A stretch of DNA of 64,000 nucleotides, taken from Ascaphus truei. Its lineage: Eukaryota > Chordata > Amphibia > Anura > Ascaphidae. A model generated the notes under the pieces. That model worked only from the letters and a program-made list of their open reading frames with translations. It did no database searches and had not been told where the DNA came from. Made by a program: the position numbers and the translations under genes. Location: positions 73,749,763 to 73,813,762 of the forward strand of contig CM071570.1 in the NCBI GenBank assembly GCA_036426205.1, read 5' to 3'. Positions 32,071 to 46,480 of the stretch are shown here, piece by piece; the first letter of the stretch is position 1, and every line of letters begins with the position of its first letter.

Positions 32071-32129
32071 GGGCGGGGGAGTGGAGGTTTGACAGGGAGG
32101 GGGGCGTGGCTTGAGCGGAGGGACCCGTA

Positions 32130-32380
32130 CTCTCCCCCCCCACCCTTCCAGGATCGGGCTGGAGCTGCTGATTGGTAAGCAACACACACAACACACATAC
32201 ACACAACACATACACACAACCAACACACAGACAGACGGCAGGCACTCAGCACCAGGCACACACATACACACACACAGACAGACATCACGCACTCAGACAC
32301 ATACACACACACAGACGCACACAATCGACCAACCAGACAGGCACGCACCCACTCAGACACACACAGACAGGCCGCTGCTT
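32130..32380. repeat. CA/TG microsatellite in R'
   Basis: Mirror of 59140-59345, with (CA)n interrupted by GACAGACGG-type units. The open frames here in several registers are microsatellite read-through. Confidence 0.85.
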
Positions 32381-35300
32381 TCACTCCACACTCCTCCCGC
32401 CCCCGAAGCCTCTCTCTCACGAAGGCATCCCACTCCCATTGGCTCACAGCCACACCACGTTTGACCGTCAACGCTAGGGATCACCATTTTGTTGGGTCCA
32501 TAGCGGCTGAAGCCGCACAACAGCGTGTAGTAGTGCGCTGTGCGCAGGGGTGACGGGACCGGCTCGGAGGATTCCCCTGCTGGTGGTGAACTAGAGTGTG
32601 GCCGCCGGCCAACGAGAGCGCAGCGGGAACGAGGCCGTTACCGTAGTAATATCAGGATTCACTGTAGCTGCGAGTTACCACTACGGAAAGATGATTGGAA
32701 CTGAAAGCGGCCATTTGTACAGATTATAACAGGAGCACCAAAGGCATTACCAGCTTAGGTAAGAATATAGAACATTATCACTGCTTTACATATAAAAATA
32801 ATAAGGAAAAATGTTTCAGAAAAGTAGTATGCCTGCTAATTCCGCTGTTGCATAAGCCGAGGGAGAAGGTAAAGTTACATTTCCATTTGTGGACTAAAGG
32901 CATAAATTACTCAGCAATATGCAGATAAAAGGTAACAGTAAGGTTCTAGGTTGACCAAAAGATGTGAATTAAGTCCTGCTCTGCCACAACTGTGTGTTAA
33001 GTAAACATCGATTTGTGCCAATTTTAGATTTATAATATGATGAGATCTGCTACTTTGTTCTCTCAGCTCAAATCTTCACCAGCTCTTTAATGACCAGTTA
33101 AAGTTTCTTTGACAGTTATCTTATTATAATGACCATGTGTGTATAACTCTCTTTAAAAGTGCAATTCCCGCATAGTCGGCCATGATTTCTCCCTGCTCTG
33201 ATGGGGAGGGTTTGCAATCAAGTGTTTTCTTTTACCCTTATCAGAGAGTAATACAGACAAGGGGAATTGTGGCCTGCACAAGCACTTGAACCACACAGTG
33301 ACATTACACAGAGGGCAGGACATTAAACCACTTCCAAGTCTAACTTAAACAATTTATAAAAAAAACCTACTTATAGGTGTCAGATTTGGGTAAAAAAATG
33401 TGTAAATTACCAGATGAAGACCTCGTATCAAGTGTCACTGGAATTAGTTTACTGTGGTCCATAAGAGGGATGTAAAGCGACCTCATGTTATTTACAATTC
33501 AAATTCAAATCCCACATTCACACAATTTTATTTAAATAAGAAAAGCAATTAAATATTTTCATTTTTGAAGCGAAACACTCACGAAGGATACAGTAATTTA
33601 TGAAAAATCACTTGGCTAGCACCCTTTCTCGTAAACGAATCTAAAGTTATTCAAATGGAACTTTCAACTAAAGTCCTGCAGTTCGATTTTTTTAAACCCA
33701 TGAACCTGCACGACTAACCGAAAGACCAATGCTCCTGGACTGCGAATAAAAAATCTATTTCACTTCTTTAACAAGCTTTTTAAAAATTGTGTAAAGGATC
33801 TAAAAGGGGTTTTGAATATATGCAAAACTAGGGACGGGTGAGTTGCAGGGCCAAAAGGATAATCAATGACAGATATTTACCTTCATAAAAAAAAACAGAC
33901 CAAAACCCAATGAATTTAGACAACACCAGAACCGCCGAAAACCGATACCCTTACCCCCCAAAAAAAATGTAGAAAGAAACAAAAGGATACACAGGATTCC
34001 AGTGAGCATTGGATTTGGGACTAAACTGATCTCATGGGTTATAGTGTTGAAGTTAACCAGACATGCAGATGGTATATTTTATTAGGTTGGGCAGATTTAT
34101 AAAGCACTGTCAAAGCAATTCCCAGGCATTTGTTTTCATAATAACCATTATACAGTATAACTTTCATTAAACAGGAAATTGAGCCTGGAATCCAGATAAC
34201 CTGTAAATGTAAATATTATACCTCAGTTTGAAAATGAGTTCCAGAATTAATGGTACCGTTTATGCAAATTAATAAAAAGAATGTCAGTACTGAAAACCTA
34301 TAGAAGCATCATTTACTTACGGCAAAATCCACTCATCTGAATGAAATCAATATAAACATGCAGTCTGCTTCATTTAGCCTTTTCTTATCCCTTACAGTGA
34401 ATTAAGAAGGAGAACATGCGGACTAATTTTAAGATTAAGCAGTAGAAAATGAAAACATATGTTTCAGACATCTTATATTTAGTCAAACGGGATATTTACT
34501 AATCATTCTCTCGGTAACCCACAGAAATATTTAGGAAGCGAATTTCTCATGCACAAAACAATGTGTATATTCATTCATTCCTAGCAAAAATTACTGGAGA
34601 GGTATTTAATTTGTGTTTCCCTTAGCATATGGGACTCATGTTGTCATATGAGTTTCAGTAAAAGTGTTGGTTACCAGCTTTGAGACAGAACCTTAAAGCA
34701 GTAAAAAATGCCACAATATGTACAACAAATTCTTTGACACAAAATATCGTGATCTATCCTGATTGATCATTTCCCAACTACAACACAATGGCCAATCATT
34801 TGATTAACTTTGACTAAATATTTTGTATTAAATTCTCTATATACATCTGTCAACAATACAAATATGCATTTTACTGTTGTTGTTTTAGCTTGTAAAGGTT
34901 CTTACTGATTTAACTATATTGATAAAGAAAATGAGAACCAAGAAATACGTGAAAACTTATAGTGTTAGATATATTATATATATATATGACAGTATATATA
35001 TAGATATATAATATATAGATATATATGATACGTTATATATATGATATATAAAATAGAAGAAGAAAAAGCACCCAATCCTAGTGCATTACGGTGCAAAAAT
35101 TGTGTAATTCCCAATAAAAGCTCATAAATGAACTCACAAACATAAAGGAATAAAAAAAGCATTGTATGAGTGATACTCATGCTCCAAAAGATCTGAAGCG
35201 CTGTGCTATGCTACTCTGACTCCGTGACTCCAACCGCATCCAGTACAGCCCTCGTTGTATCTCTGCCAGCAGGGAAAACTTCACGGTCTTCAGGTCACAC

Positions 35301-38300
35301 AGTATCTCTTTCCCCGGGGAACACACCTCCAAGATAGTCAGGTTCCCACTGGGGACAATGTGTGCGGCGCGAACGAAACAGAGACGTCACGCCGTGCACG
35401 GAGATGACAGGCCACAGGCAGGAGAAGGAGAATGTCAAGCAGAACTAGTAAATCAACGTGAGGGGATCCACAGCACCAACTGGCCCTACGCTTTCAACAG
35501 CTAAACGTTTCATCAGGGGATAACGATACACGAGGGCTTGTACTGGATGCGGTGGAGGCACGGAGCAGAGTAGCAGAGCAGCAGCGCTTCCAGATCCGTA
35601 TTTTGAGGCATGAGTATAACTAATACATTTTTTATCATTATGTTTGTGAGTTATTTTATGAGCCTTGTATGGGAAGTAAACGTGATTTTTTGCACAGTAT
35701 GCACATAGGATTGGGCTCTTTTTTCTTCTATTTTCTATGCAGGTTGGAGAGAGGGAGGTCGTTGTTGCCCTTTAAAGAAGCAGCCATTTTCCTGTCAGTG
35801 CTTTTCTGTTCCTTGAATTTTTTGGACTTCATTTGGACTCCAGAGGATTTATGACAAGGGTTGTTTATGGTCCACAGCACATCTTTTATAACTATTGGCA
35901 TTGGTGCACAGTTGATGACCCAGTTAAATACTATTAGTGTGATAGAGGGTTTAATACATTTTATACATTTTCTGAAATTTATTTGTAGTGTTATTATTGC
36001 TCTTCACACTAGACCCAGACGCAGTCCTTTATGTATATATATAATATATATATAATAATATGGTTATGTAAACTCTAATATGTATCGCCAACACTTCTTG
36101 TGAAAAACATTTTTCGAATAAAACATGAAGTAAACAACAAAAAAATAGTACAGGTTTATTTTTTACATTTTGGGTCTAGTAATCAGGACTCTAACGCAGA
36201 CATTAAAAACAATTATTAAAACAATTACTGTAGATTTCTTTTAAAAGGGGATCCTTTAAAAAAAGATGTATACCATTAAAAATGTTACTTCAATGGGTTT
36301 CATTCTGTTAGAGCAGGAGTGGAACCCACTCCAGTCCTTAAGGGCCACCTATATTTTTTTATATTGTGGATATTGTCTATGTTTTTTTTTCAGATATCCC
36401 TGCTTCAGCACCGTGGGCTTCAATCAGTGGCTCAGTCAAAGGGACGGAGTTGGTTACCCCTTGTGTTTAGAAATTACTATTTCAGCCTTTCAACTTTGAA
36501 GGGTTCAGTAATGTGACAGTAATGGGGCAGATAAAGCCAGGGAATTTCGTCTTTGATTATTTATTGTTTAAGTTAGCCAAATAAAGTATTTTAAGACCAA
36601 CCTTTTACTGAAAAATAATTTTGGTTCCGGCATGGCGCATCGCCTTAAGATGACAACCCGTCATGGCGCAATGCAGCGTCACATTGTCATGTAACGTGAT
36701 GCTGTGGCGCCCATGACAACGGAACGTGCAGTGGGAGGTTGCCACCGGGACAATGGAAGAGACAGTACGAGGCCCGCGCTCTTCCCCGGAAATTAGTTTC
36801 ATTGTTGTGGTGAAGCGCGCCGGCCCTGGACACGAGTCCCGGTGCAGATCGGCAGTGGTGACGATGGCACGGCCATCAAAAGTTCTTCCCCAGGGACATA
36901 AAAAAAGGCGTCAATCTCCTGCGTTATGCAGACCAGTAGGGAGCCATATCTCACTGCTTCCTATTGTTTTGCCTGACGACAGGGATATGTAAATCGAGTG
37001 AAGTACAGCGTTGGTTTTACGTGTACGGGAAGTAACTAGGGAACCAGGGAGTCCAGGAGCTTGAAATTAATGGGTTAAGCTCGGCAAAACCCCTTATTTC
37101 CACCCATGTAAAACGTGAGAGTAGGGCGGAACTGCGCCTTGAAAATAACTGCAGACTAAAAGACTCATATCATGGGGATTACGTTTTTGACTTGCCAAGG
37201 GCAGGGTTCCCAAACTTTTTAAAATGTGTACGCCCTGCTAGAAAAGGTTTGTTTTCTGCGAACCTAGTTAATAAATCTTATTGCCTACTCATCAGATTAT
37301 TGACTCACCAAAAAACAGTTTGGCCCATCCCAGGCAAGGATAGTGTCCGGAGCCCTTGGTGACAAATCATAGTGAGCGAGAAGAATGGGGGTTATAGCTA
37401 TCAATCAAAATGCTTTGCGCTGGCATGTGGGGAGCGGACTTTGGAAACTCCTGCTGTTAAGTGGCTGATAGACGGGAAACTAAACTAAGTTTTCAACCAC
37501 CACCACCCTACACAGGTAGGTGACTTAAGTGCAGTTCGGTGCGCACCCCTCACGCCCCCGCCCTCTCCCCAAGATCAGGAGTCACTATAGGGCTGGGATA
37601 ATTACAGATTTTTTGGGGGAAACCCTTTGGAGACACATCACGCACCTAGGGTTTCCCAATCCCCTGTTGGGAATCATTTGTTAAGGAAAATTGTGATAAT
37701 ATGTTTACATTGCTGCCCTTTGGTGATGAGTTCTTGGTCGGATTGTTTACACAAACAGGGGTTTGTAAGTTAGGATGTGCAAATCATAGGTGTTTATCCC
37801 ATATTACTCATCATGTTGTTAGGTTGTGAGATGGCATACACTCCTCAAGTCTACAGATTTGGGGTGCACTTAGAGCTGGATTATTGCAATGAACATTAGC
37901 ATTCCAAGATGTCGTTTAGAAACTTTGGTATAGAGGTTTCTTGACTAAATGCACTGCTGCAAATAGTTTTATCTAAATATGCAGGACTATTTAAGGGGGG
38001 GGGGGTCGAGCAGTGAGCAGTAAAGTAGAAATGCTGGGGACACAGAGAAGACAGCTTTGATTACAAGAGAAGTACCCGATTATTGTATATCGTGAGAGGG
38101 CAAAAATAAGGGACACCAGAGAAAGTAAAGAGCCAAAAGCAACTGTAAGGAAAGCATTGGGTGTCAAGGCAGAGGATTAATTTGTAGCTATACAAAAATA
38201 AATGGAAGTCAATAAGAAGGTACAAAGACAATCTAGACAGCAGAGTTGTCCCCCCCCCAAAGAAGATAACTAAGTAACATTTAGTTTATGTGAGAAAAGA

Positions 38301-41300
38301 CATATGTCCATCAAGTTCAACCCTTTGCTCCCCTTTCTCAAGGGGAAAAAGACAGCATAAGTCCAGCTAGAAGAATGTTACATTAATCAAGACGAGAGAG
38401 AATAAGAGCATGAGTGACAGAGTGACCGAGGGGAAAAAAAGAGAGCTTATATTTTTTTATATCAAAGACGAGGAGGAAAGAAACCCTGCATTAATAACAG
38501 GGCATACACATCTGACTGGGAAAGTAGGTACTGGTGAAGTACGCAGAATTAAAAATTATTATTTTTACAAAGCCTATGATCATGGAATCAAAGGCTTGTG
38601 CAGAATTCGAATAAGTCTCTTTACAAGGAGGCAGTGGAGTTGTGGATTTAGCCCATGTAAATGATTTATCAGAACCCGGGTTCATTGGAAGGGGTTGTTA
38701 ATTATTTTTGACAGATCCCATATGTTTGGTTTGTGCATTAACGTAATTGAAACAAAACTGGTGGCACAATGTAATAGGTGAATTGTTTTGAGTATAACCA
38801 TGTTACTCCAAGTGCTGCATGATGTATCAGTTCAATGTTAAAATGTTAATAATCCTGCTTGCACAGTGTTAGAACAAGGTGGTGCTACTCTATAGTGACG
38901 CTCTTTGTTCTGCCACTGAGGTTTCCATGGGAACAGTGATGTCATCCCATTGAACATGCCGTCAACAGCTAATACAAGGTAGACAACATGTGGAGAATCA
39001 GGTATAGAGGTCTAGGCAGGTAGTGTTCATGTGAGGTGATTGATAGAGAACAGAATACCTTGGGGCTTTGTAGGAAACTTGTTGCAAAAATGTTACAATA
39101 ACTAATCAACGTTATTACCTTTACACTTGTATACCCAGGACCACAGCTCACTTAAAGAAGACTCGGTGGTCTACTGTAGGGCGACATGACAAGTTAAGTG
39201 AATATGACTTGATGATCCTTTCCTCCAACAATTTTTTAATACAAGCACTTCAAAACACTGTAACCCTGTCGCCAAACAATGTATACACAAGCCTCTTCCT
39301 GTATGAATGGACAGACAGCATTTATAAAGCCCATAACGTATAATCAGACACTAAACTCTGCTCAGAATTCCAGTGAAGGTATCCAGATTTAACATAGAAT
39401 GTAAATGGATTCACTTAAAAAAAAACATAATAACTCTAAAGGGAAGCAAATTGTGTAAAAAAAAGTGTTACAAATTCTAAAACAAAAACACTTTTTACGG
39501 GGATCATTCACTGAGCAAAACAATAGCTAAAAACATTTGTTATTTATTCCATAGATAAACAGACGCAACACACAGTGGTTACAAAATACGCAAGAAAACA
39601 CATTAACTGAGGGTATGGGTCTCAAATTCTAGACTTTCTAGTGAAATAAAGAGGTAAACAAATGCTCCTTTATGTTGCTATATATGCAAGACGGTGGAGT
39701 TCTTGTTGCCTTTTCACCCACCTACACTTAAAATGTGAATGATAAATCCTACAGCTCTGAAAATGCAAAGCCAGCAGTACAACCAACTCACACTGTCGAT
39801 ACCATTCACGATTTTGAAACATGCCTGTGAATGGTTTCTTGGCTTTGCATCTGATTCCCATGCTGTGCTTAAAAGCTGTGTTACAGCGAGCATTAGCTAT
39901 ATGGATTTTAGGCAAAAAGTGACACAGTTGTGCTCATTTGCATGTAATTTCCCAGATTCCCTGTGTGCAGTGGAATCACTATGCCAAGTGATAATGGTGA
40001 AAGGCAGGGTTGCAGACCTGTTAAGACATGTAAATATGCTCACACAGTGATCTGTTTATTTGATTGATATATAAAACAAACACACAATTAGTGCCGCAAT
40101 CAATCACCTGTTTATATCTATAATTTAAATCACAAAAGCCAGAGTAGGGATACAAATTCCCTCTGGTGATGCTAAGGACCATGAAAAATATAAAAACACA
40201 AAAAAAAAAAGATGGCTTCTCCATTTTGGCTAATTTTGTTAATAAATCACGACACAATGTAATATGTCATGTGTTGTTCTCTGAGGTTGATTACCTAATT
40301 TTAAGACCTGCTAAGGAACAGATGATTGTTATTATGTCCTGATATGTAAAACCATGGAATTCAAAGAGGGTGTACTTTCTTTTCACACCACTGTATATAT
40401 ATATATAAATATGTATCATCATTGTTGCCTTTTGCAGAAGAATTGACAGAACTACTTTGAAGATCATGATAGCTCTGCGGGAGTTCCACATGAGGTTATC
40501 AAGGTTCTGCACTGCCCTAGCAGTTTCGAAGCAGACCACTTTCTGGAATATATATATATATATATTATATAATATATATATATATATATCATATATATAT
40601 AATGCAAATATAACTGTTATGCTCATCTGCATGTCTTATATATATATATATTGTAAAGGAGATATTCATTATGCGCTCAGTCAACTCTCTATCTACATAT
40701 GCCCATTTATTTTTATTTTCTGTCATGTGGCAATGATGATGATAATAATAAAATCAAGTTGTTAACTTTCGCGCACCCATCACATACATACTTAAATGTC
40801 AATACATTCAACCATCTCAAGTGTCCATACTAGCCCCATTGTGATAGGTGACCCTTATAATCTCATTTCAAACACGCCGATCTATTAAAAGCATTTGTAA
40901 GACAATACTCTGATGAGTACAAATAAAGGTCTTCATTCATTGACCTATGTCAAGGGAACCAACTACCCTTTGCCCAGTGACAATTGTACACAGCCTTAAT
41001 GTACACAGAAACAGAATGTCCATGAATCCATTAACTCTTCATTCTTCAGTTACCTCACCAGTACCTCTTATGGTGATCAATTGCATCAACACATTAACTA
41101 GCATTAATACAGACAGAACACTCACCCTATTTTTTGTTTTGTGGACAGGAGATTAAGTTGAGTCAACATTTCTTACCATGGCAAACAATGTATACCAATT
41201 AAAAGATCAAAATAACTTCAGTTAAAACAATAAAAATATAGGATGAATAAGCAGATCGAAAATAGCATGTGCGGTTGAACTAATGCCAAAAAGACACACA

Positions 41301-41539
41301 TGATAATTGGGCACGATGTGTAATTCATATATGATATGTGTGATTAGTTACTATCATGTAAATTGTTAACAGTGTGGCTACAGTATGCCCCTGCCACTTT
41401 CTTTCCAGTTACAGTAGCATCAAATAAATTAACCAATCCTTAAATTTCTGTCATTCCCAGTTGCAAGGCAGAAATATTTCAATCCATGATAAATGTAGAA
41501 CCACAAAATATCAAGGGACAAATTTTCAATGTGGGTGCA

Positions 41540-41861
41540 GATGCAGGCACCAGTATCCGAAGATTTGCCTGGGGAATAGTGTGGCTATCTCACAGTAAAT
41601 GCTGCAACATCTCTGTGAGATTCTGCAGCCAAACTAATGGCCCATTGGATTAACACAGCGGAGGTCCCTGCAGTCCACATTCTGTTTGAATGGGACTTCA
41701 GGGACTGCAGGGACCACCCCCCACCCCCCCACTGTGTTAATCCGATGGGCCATTAGTCTGGCTGCAGAAATCTACAGAAAGTTTGCAGTTTACTGGAGAT
41801 TGCCCCAGATTTTCCAAGGCAAGTCATCGGATACTGGTGGCTGCATCTGTAATGTACAGAT
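41540..41861. mobile_element. MITE of the M family in R' (mirror of 49711-50028)
   Basis: Ends GCAGATGCAGGCACCAG and CTGGTGGCTGCATCTGT, with internal AATGGCCCATTGGATTAAC and AATCCGATGGGCCATTAG. It is part of the duplicated arm. Confidence 0.8.
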
Positions 41862-43943
41862 ACAGTAGACCAAATTGATACACTTGTACACCAAGTAGCA
41901 ACACATCAGAATAATTGGTTGGCTTTAGGATTTCAGCACTATAGAATCATCACCACTTGTTATGCCCGTAATTGCTATTCCTTATACAGTCACCGTAGTA
42001 TCCCTTCTTGATCTATGTGCTATGTGTGCGGCATTCCAAATACCGTATGAACCAATCTTGCAAAGATGTTGCCTGAATGAGGTGTATGTGGTGTAGTGTG
42101 ATATGGATGCAACCACAATCCTGTAGGTTTAGTACCCCTGTCACAGTTCATATTACACAACCCTGGCTCCAAATATTGGGGTACTGTAGCTCTACTTTAA
42201 TTTGAACAGGTGCTCAATTTTCAAAAGGGGACTCCTGTACATGTACCTTATGATACATAGTACCGTTCTGAACAACATATGTAATCTTATGAAGCTTGTG
42301 ATGTCTTGTGTTTGCTTCCCACACACCCATGTAATCCTCTCTCACCTCTGAACCACCATGCTGCAGCTTTTGAGTCCCTAGCTTAGACAATTGTGAGATT
42401 TCTCCATGTATTACAGTTTCATTCTGGGATGTGCTATTGGTGTGAAACAAAACAAATTCAGTCAGATGTGTGCATAGATCAGCAGTTCATCCCACTCTCC
42501 TTCATCCCAGAGCACAGACTGTGATGTGCAATAATTACTTTCCCACACCTCTCTGTGTAAATCGAGACCTAAGACAATCTCTCTATCCTTTTGACATATT
42601 TTTAGCTGCAACTGACATGCTCCCTGAGACAGGGTTTGTGCATCATAGAACTGTCTCCTTGTATGATTAAGAAAAAAACTTGTGTTCAGGTACATACATG
42701 AATTATATACCACATCCCAAACAATACAACGATCAAAACAATGGAAAAGAATAATAATCCCAAATGTACAAATCCACCATGTACTCCTGGAGCTTTGACA
42801 TTTCAGTAGGCCAAAGGATGCAATTCAATCATGCTTCTCAATAGTCTGCACGACTAAAAGGAAAAAACAAGAGTATAGGATCAGTCCTTATAGGATAATA
42901 TTCAAGCATTGGCTTGGGATTGGCTAATGTATATGAGTTGAGACAAAGGTGGCACTGAGTGCTCATTTGCATGTCATTCCCAGAATCCCTTGCTGCAGTG
43001 GTGGATGTAAGTGACTATATAACATATATATGTATTTATATATTAATAAAATACTAAATGAAACATTAAGAAATTAATTACCACCACTAAACCTATAAAA
43101 TCTACAAACCAAACGTGACAGTGATATAAACAAATGTCCAGAATAAATGTTCCACTCAAAAAAAAAGAAGAATCCAGAGAGATACAGTCCCAATTGAAGA
43201 TCCAGGGATCGTCCTTGCAGCTTAAGAAAGAGTGGTATAACCAACCACTATAATCTATGGACAAAAAAAACAAACAGAAGCACAAGCTCCATAGCACGTA
43301 ACTGTTTAAAAATATAGGTACATTTATTTAAAAATCAGCCACCCATAAAAAGTACACTTACAGGATTTTAAAAGAAACCATACGTGGGAGAGAAATCTCT
43401 AATGTGGTCATCTGTGAGAGTAAGGGGAGTCCCAGGAGGAGGGTGAAACTACACAACATGTAGCCACCACCAACTCATATCACGAGTTGGCGCCAAGATA
43501 GTAGGGCATTCAATGCCTCTCCGTCCTCTGCTCCGACATGAAATAGTTACCAGCCACTTAGAAATGTAGTGGTAGGATCGCAGGGACGCCCAGAACTCTG
43601 TATGCACAGACCCAAATGCGATGACGTCACCAGCCCTACGCGTTTGTCACACCAAAGGCAACTTCGTAGTGGACCTACCATGTACTGTATCAAATTCTTT
43701 CTTCCTAGGGATCTGTGGAAAAAAACAGAGAACATCTACATAATATCCCCTGTCTCACTTTAAGGCTTTCCAATACATGGCATGTTTGTATTCACTGTTT
43801 TCATCTGATATTTGAATCTGGGATACTGATAACCTAGTTTGACTGTAACTAGGAAAGGACCTTCCCAACGTTTCTTGGGAAATTTATTCACGTGGCCTTT
43901 GCCATGTTCCACTCAAGGACATATTGACCCACTGGGTACTGAC

Positions 43944-45620
43944 TTAGATCTGCAGGTTGTAAAAATCACTTTTGCGCTTTAAAGCCATAGGCGCTTCAGT
44001 AGAGCAATCAGTCCTTGCACAGTGGGTAGCATGCCTGTAACTCCTGAACCCATTCTCAGATGTCAGTGTTATGCTAGTTTGAGTATCTATGGGCAGTGTG
44101 ATGTAAGGCGTGTGCACAAGCACGTGAGCCCCCTCAGAATAATCTGACATTACTCGCGCATGCGCAAAAGCGCCAATGCCACCAGCACTCCCCTGCACGT
44201 ATGCAGAAGCGGCCTGCGCAGAAGTGTCCAGCGCCGCTCCGCATGCACAGAAGCATCCAGCATCACCTGCACTTGTGCAGAAGCGTCGCGCGCCGTAAAA
44301 CAGATAGGGATGAATACTGCAGCTCCATTTATATATTATAATAAACAGAAACAATACAATATAACCAATAAAATAAATATGAAAATGGCAGATTTTACTC
44401 AGTTCTTTCTTTAGCTGGCCATTCATCTTTTCCACAAGCCCTCCTGCCGGGGGTGATATGATAAATATGTACATTCCAGTGCAAATTAGCCAATACCCAA
44501 CCTATTTTATGATGTCATTCACAAACTCTCCTCCATTATCTGAATCCAATCTAGCTGACACATCCCATCTGCAAGAAAATCTTTTCATAAGAATTTTGCA
44601 GGTCTGCTTGCAGCTTTGTCAGGAATTTATTTTTACGTGTAGGGATTGGCAGTATGCCTACAAATCAATTTGTAACGTCTCAGGGGAGCATCTCATAAGT
44701 GCACCTCTAGTTAACTGTCTAGCTTGGTCTTATTTTGCACATGTAAGACACCTGTTAATGGGATCCTCCACATCCTTGCGTATTGTGGATCACCGCTCAA
44801 TTTACTAACTCTGTCCAGAGTTTCCTGTAATTTAGGATGTCCTTCTCCCTCCGAGCATTTACCGATGTCCGTAACAATTTTCTCAAATGTGAGGGCATTA
44901 CCCAGACCCAATTATTATTGTCACCATGTAGAAGATGTCATTAATTATTTTAAGAGTTTTATCCATTTATCTGATATGTTTAATACAGCAAAGGGAGTTT
45001 AAAGTATCCTCTTATAAGCAGTGATTTCCACACTTTTTGTTTGGAGGAACCCTTGAAATATTTGAAAAATCTCGGGAACCCCTATCTGGCTGATACATAT
45101 TAGGTTCGACTGGGGGTCAGTCACAACATTTCACACCGCACGAGCCACCTCTATTCCACACCCTCTACCCATGATTTCTTTCCCATCCATCTCACTAACT
45201 CTCACCCCTCCCGCCTCGCATGTATTTATCCCTTGCGTCTCACGCTTACTCCCTCTTTTCCTAACTCACTCCCTCCTGCCCCCCTCTTTTCTCTCACTTG
45301 CCTTACCTTCCGTCAATTACCCCAATCTCCATCAATCTGTGGTCCATAGGAGGAACCCCTGAGACTGCTTCAAGGAGCCCCACGGAACCCTGGTTGGGAA
45401 TCACGTGTCTTAAGTATTCTCTTCCTCCATGGAGGACTGATGTCAGCAGCTTTTTTTACCTCAGTTTCTGCCAAATTGTTTTGACATTTCTTTAGGTGAG
45501 CTGGGACTAATGAGTTTTATCTCACCCTGATGATCAAACACAAGCTGATCTATTATTTTCCACAACTTTCTGTGAAGAATAGGAGTGCCATCAATAGACA
45601 GCCACTGATTGTTTCCCCCA
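43944..45620 (-). pseudogene. pol: Inverted copy of the retroviral RNase H-integrase region in R'
   Basis: Minus-strand duplicate of about 45870-47590, broken into shorter frames than the right-arm copy. It includes the hAT insertion (about 45010-45412) and repeat S (about 44105-44395). It is listed so that the frames here are not taken for a second provirus. Confidence 0.8.
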
Positions 45621-45634
45621 AAACTGCAGAAAGA

Positions 45635-45856
45635 TACAGATGCAGCCACGAGTATCCGAACACTTGCCTTTGAAAATCTGGGGCAATCTCCCAGTAATGC
45701 TGGCAGTTTGAATGGGACTGCCAGGGACCCCGGCTGTGTTAATCCGATGGGCCATTAGTCTGTCTGCAGAAATGTCACAGAAATGTTCCAGCATTACTGG
45801 GAGATTGCCCCAGATTTTCAAAGGCAAGTGTTCGGATACTCGTGGCTGCATCTGTA
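45635..45856. mobile_element. Palindromic MITE M at the centre of P2
   Basis: Ends TACAGATGCAGCCACGAG and CTCGTGGCTGCATCTGTA. The arms are about 70 bp, with the same inner sequence as the P1 centre. The loop of about 84 bp equals the reverse complement of the P1 loop. The outermost bases differ between the two centres in a telling way: TACTGATG on both sides at P1 but TACAGATG on both sides at P2. A single original element would therefore have had one of each. Confidence 0.92.
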
Positions 45857-45859
45857 TCT

Positions 45860-46087
45860 TTCTGCAGTTTTGGGGGAAACAATCAGTGGCTGTCTATTGA
45901 TGGCACTCCTATTCTTCACAGAAAGTTGTGGAAAATAATAGATCAGCTTGTGTTTGATCATCAGGGTGAGATAAAACTCATTAGTCCCAGCTCACCTAAA
46001 GAAAAGTGTCAAAACAATTTGGCAGAAACTGAGGTAAAAAAAGCTGCTGACATCAGTCCTCCATGGAAGGAAGAGAATACTTTAAGA
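45860..46087 (+). pseudogene. pol: Endogenous retrovirus pol: second part of RNase H
   Basis: The forward frame of about 75 codons (within 45842-46093) starts just right of the MITE. It has the order expected of the second half of a gamma/epsilon-like retroviral RNase H: an SIDGTPI segment and a later NNLAETEVKKAA segment, the usual asparagine/alanine-rich end where the last acidic catalytic residue is expected. An AH.KG-like stretch is degraded. It continues the pol fragment that stops at 30060 on the left of the other MITE copy, same strand and next in protein order. It ends at the hAT insertion at 46088. Confidence 0.72.
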
Positions 46088-46480
46088 CAGTGATTCCCAA
46101 CCAGGGTTCCGTGGGGCTCCTTGAAGCAGTCTCAGGGGTTCCTCCTATGGACCACAGATTGATGGAGATTGGGGTAATTGACGGAAGGTAAGGGCAAGTG
46201 AGAGAAAAGAGGGGGGCAGGAGGGAGTGAGTTAGGAAAAGAGGGAGTAAGCGTGAGACGCAAGGGATAAATACATGCGAGGCGGGAGGGGTGAGAGTTAG
46301 TGAGATGGATGGGAAAGAAATACATGGGTAGAGGGTGGGAAATAGAGGTGGCTCGTGCGGTGTGAAATGTTGTGACTGACCCCCAGTCGAACCTAATATG
46401 TATCAGCCAGATAGGGGTTCCCCGAGATTTTTCAAAATATTTCAAGGGTTCCTCCAAACAAAAAAGGTTGGAAATCACTG
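46088..46480. mobile_element. hAT element, 393 bp, inserted in pol
   Basis: The ends are CAGTGATTCCCAACCAGGGT and AAGGTTGGAAATCACTG. The target duplication CTTTAAGA is perfect at 46080-46087 and 46481-46488. No transposase is present. The mirrored copy near 45010-45412 has one duplication altered (CTTATAAG instead of CTTAAAG), a typical difference of the noisier arm. Confidence 0.93.

Larger units (their letters stand above)
32071..45745. repeat. Inner arm R' (inverted, noisier copy of 45746-59449)
   Basis: Every feature listed in the right arm has a mirror here; positions convert roughly as 91,500 minus the right-arm coordinate. Compared with R and with known repeat consensus forms, R' has frequent single-base losses and gains. 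Examples are the Tc1-like fragment and the TCAAGGGCCACC MITE near 36340. Open frames are shorter here (integrase tail, env-like). This is the pattern of unpolished long-read sequence rather than of evolutionary divergence, which would show mostly substitutions. Confidence 0.85.

Noticed and set aside
32016..32471. 151-codon Cys/Val-rich frame
   Set aside because: Translation of the CA/TG microsatellite; the same happens in the mirror at 59071-59547.
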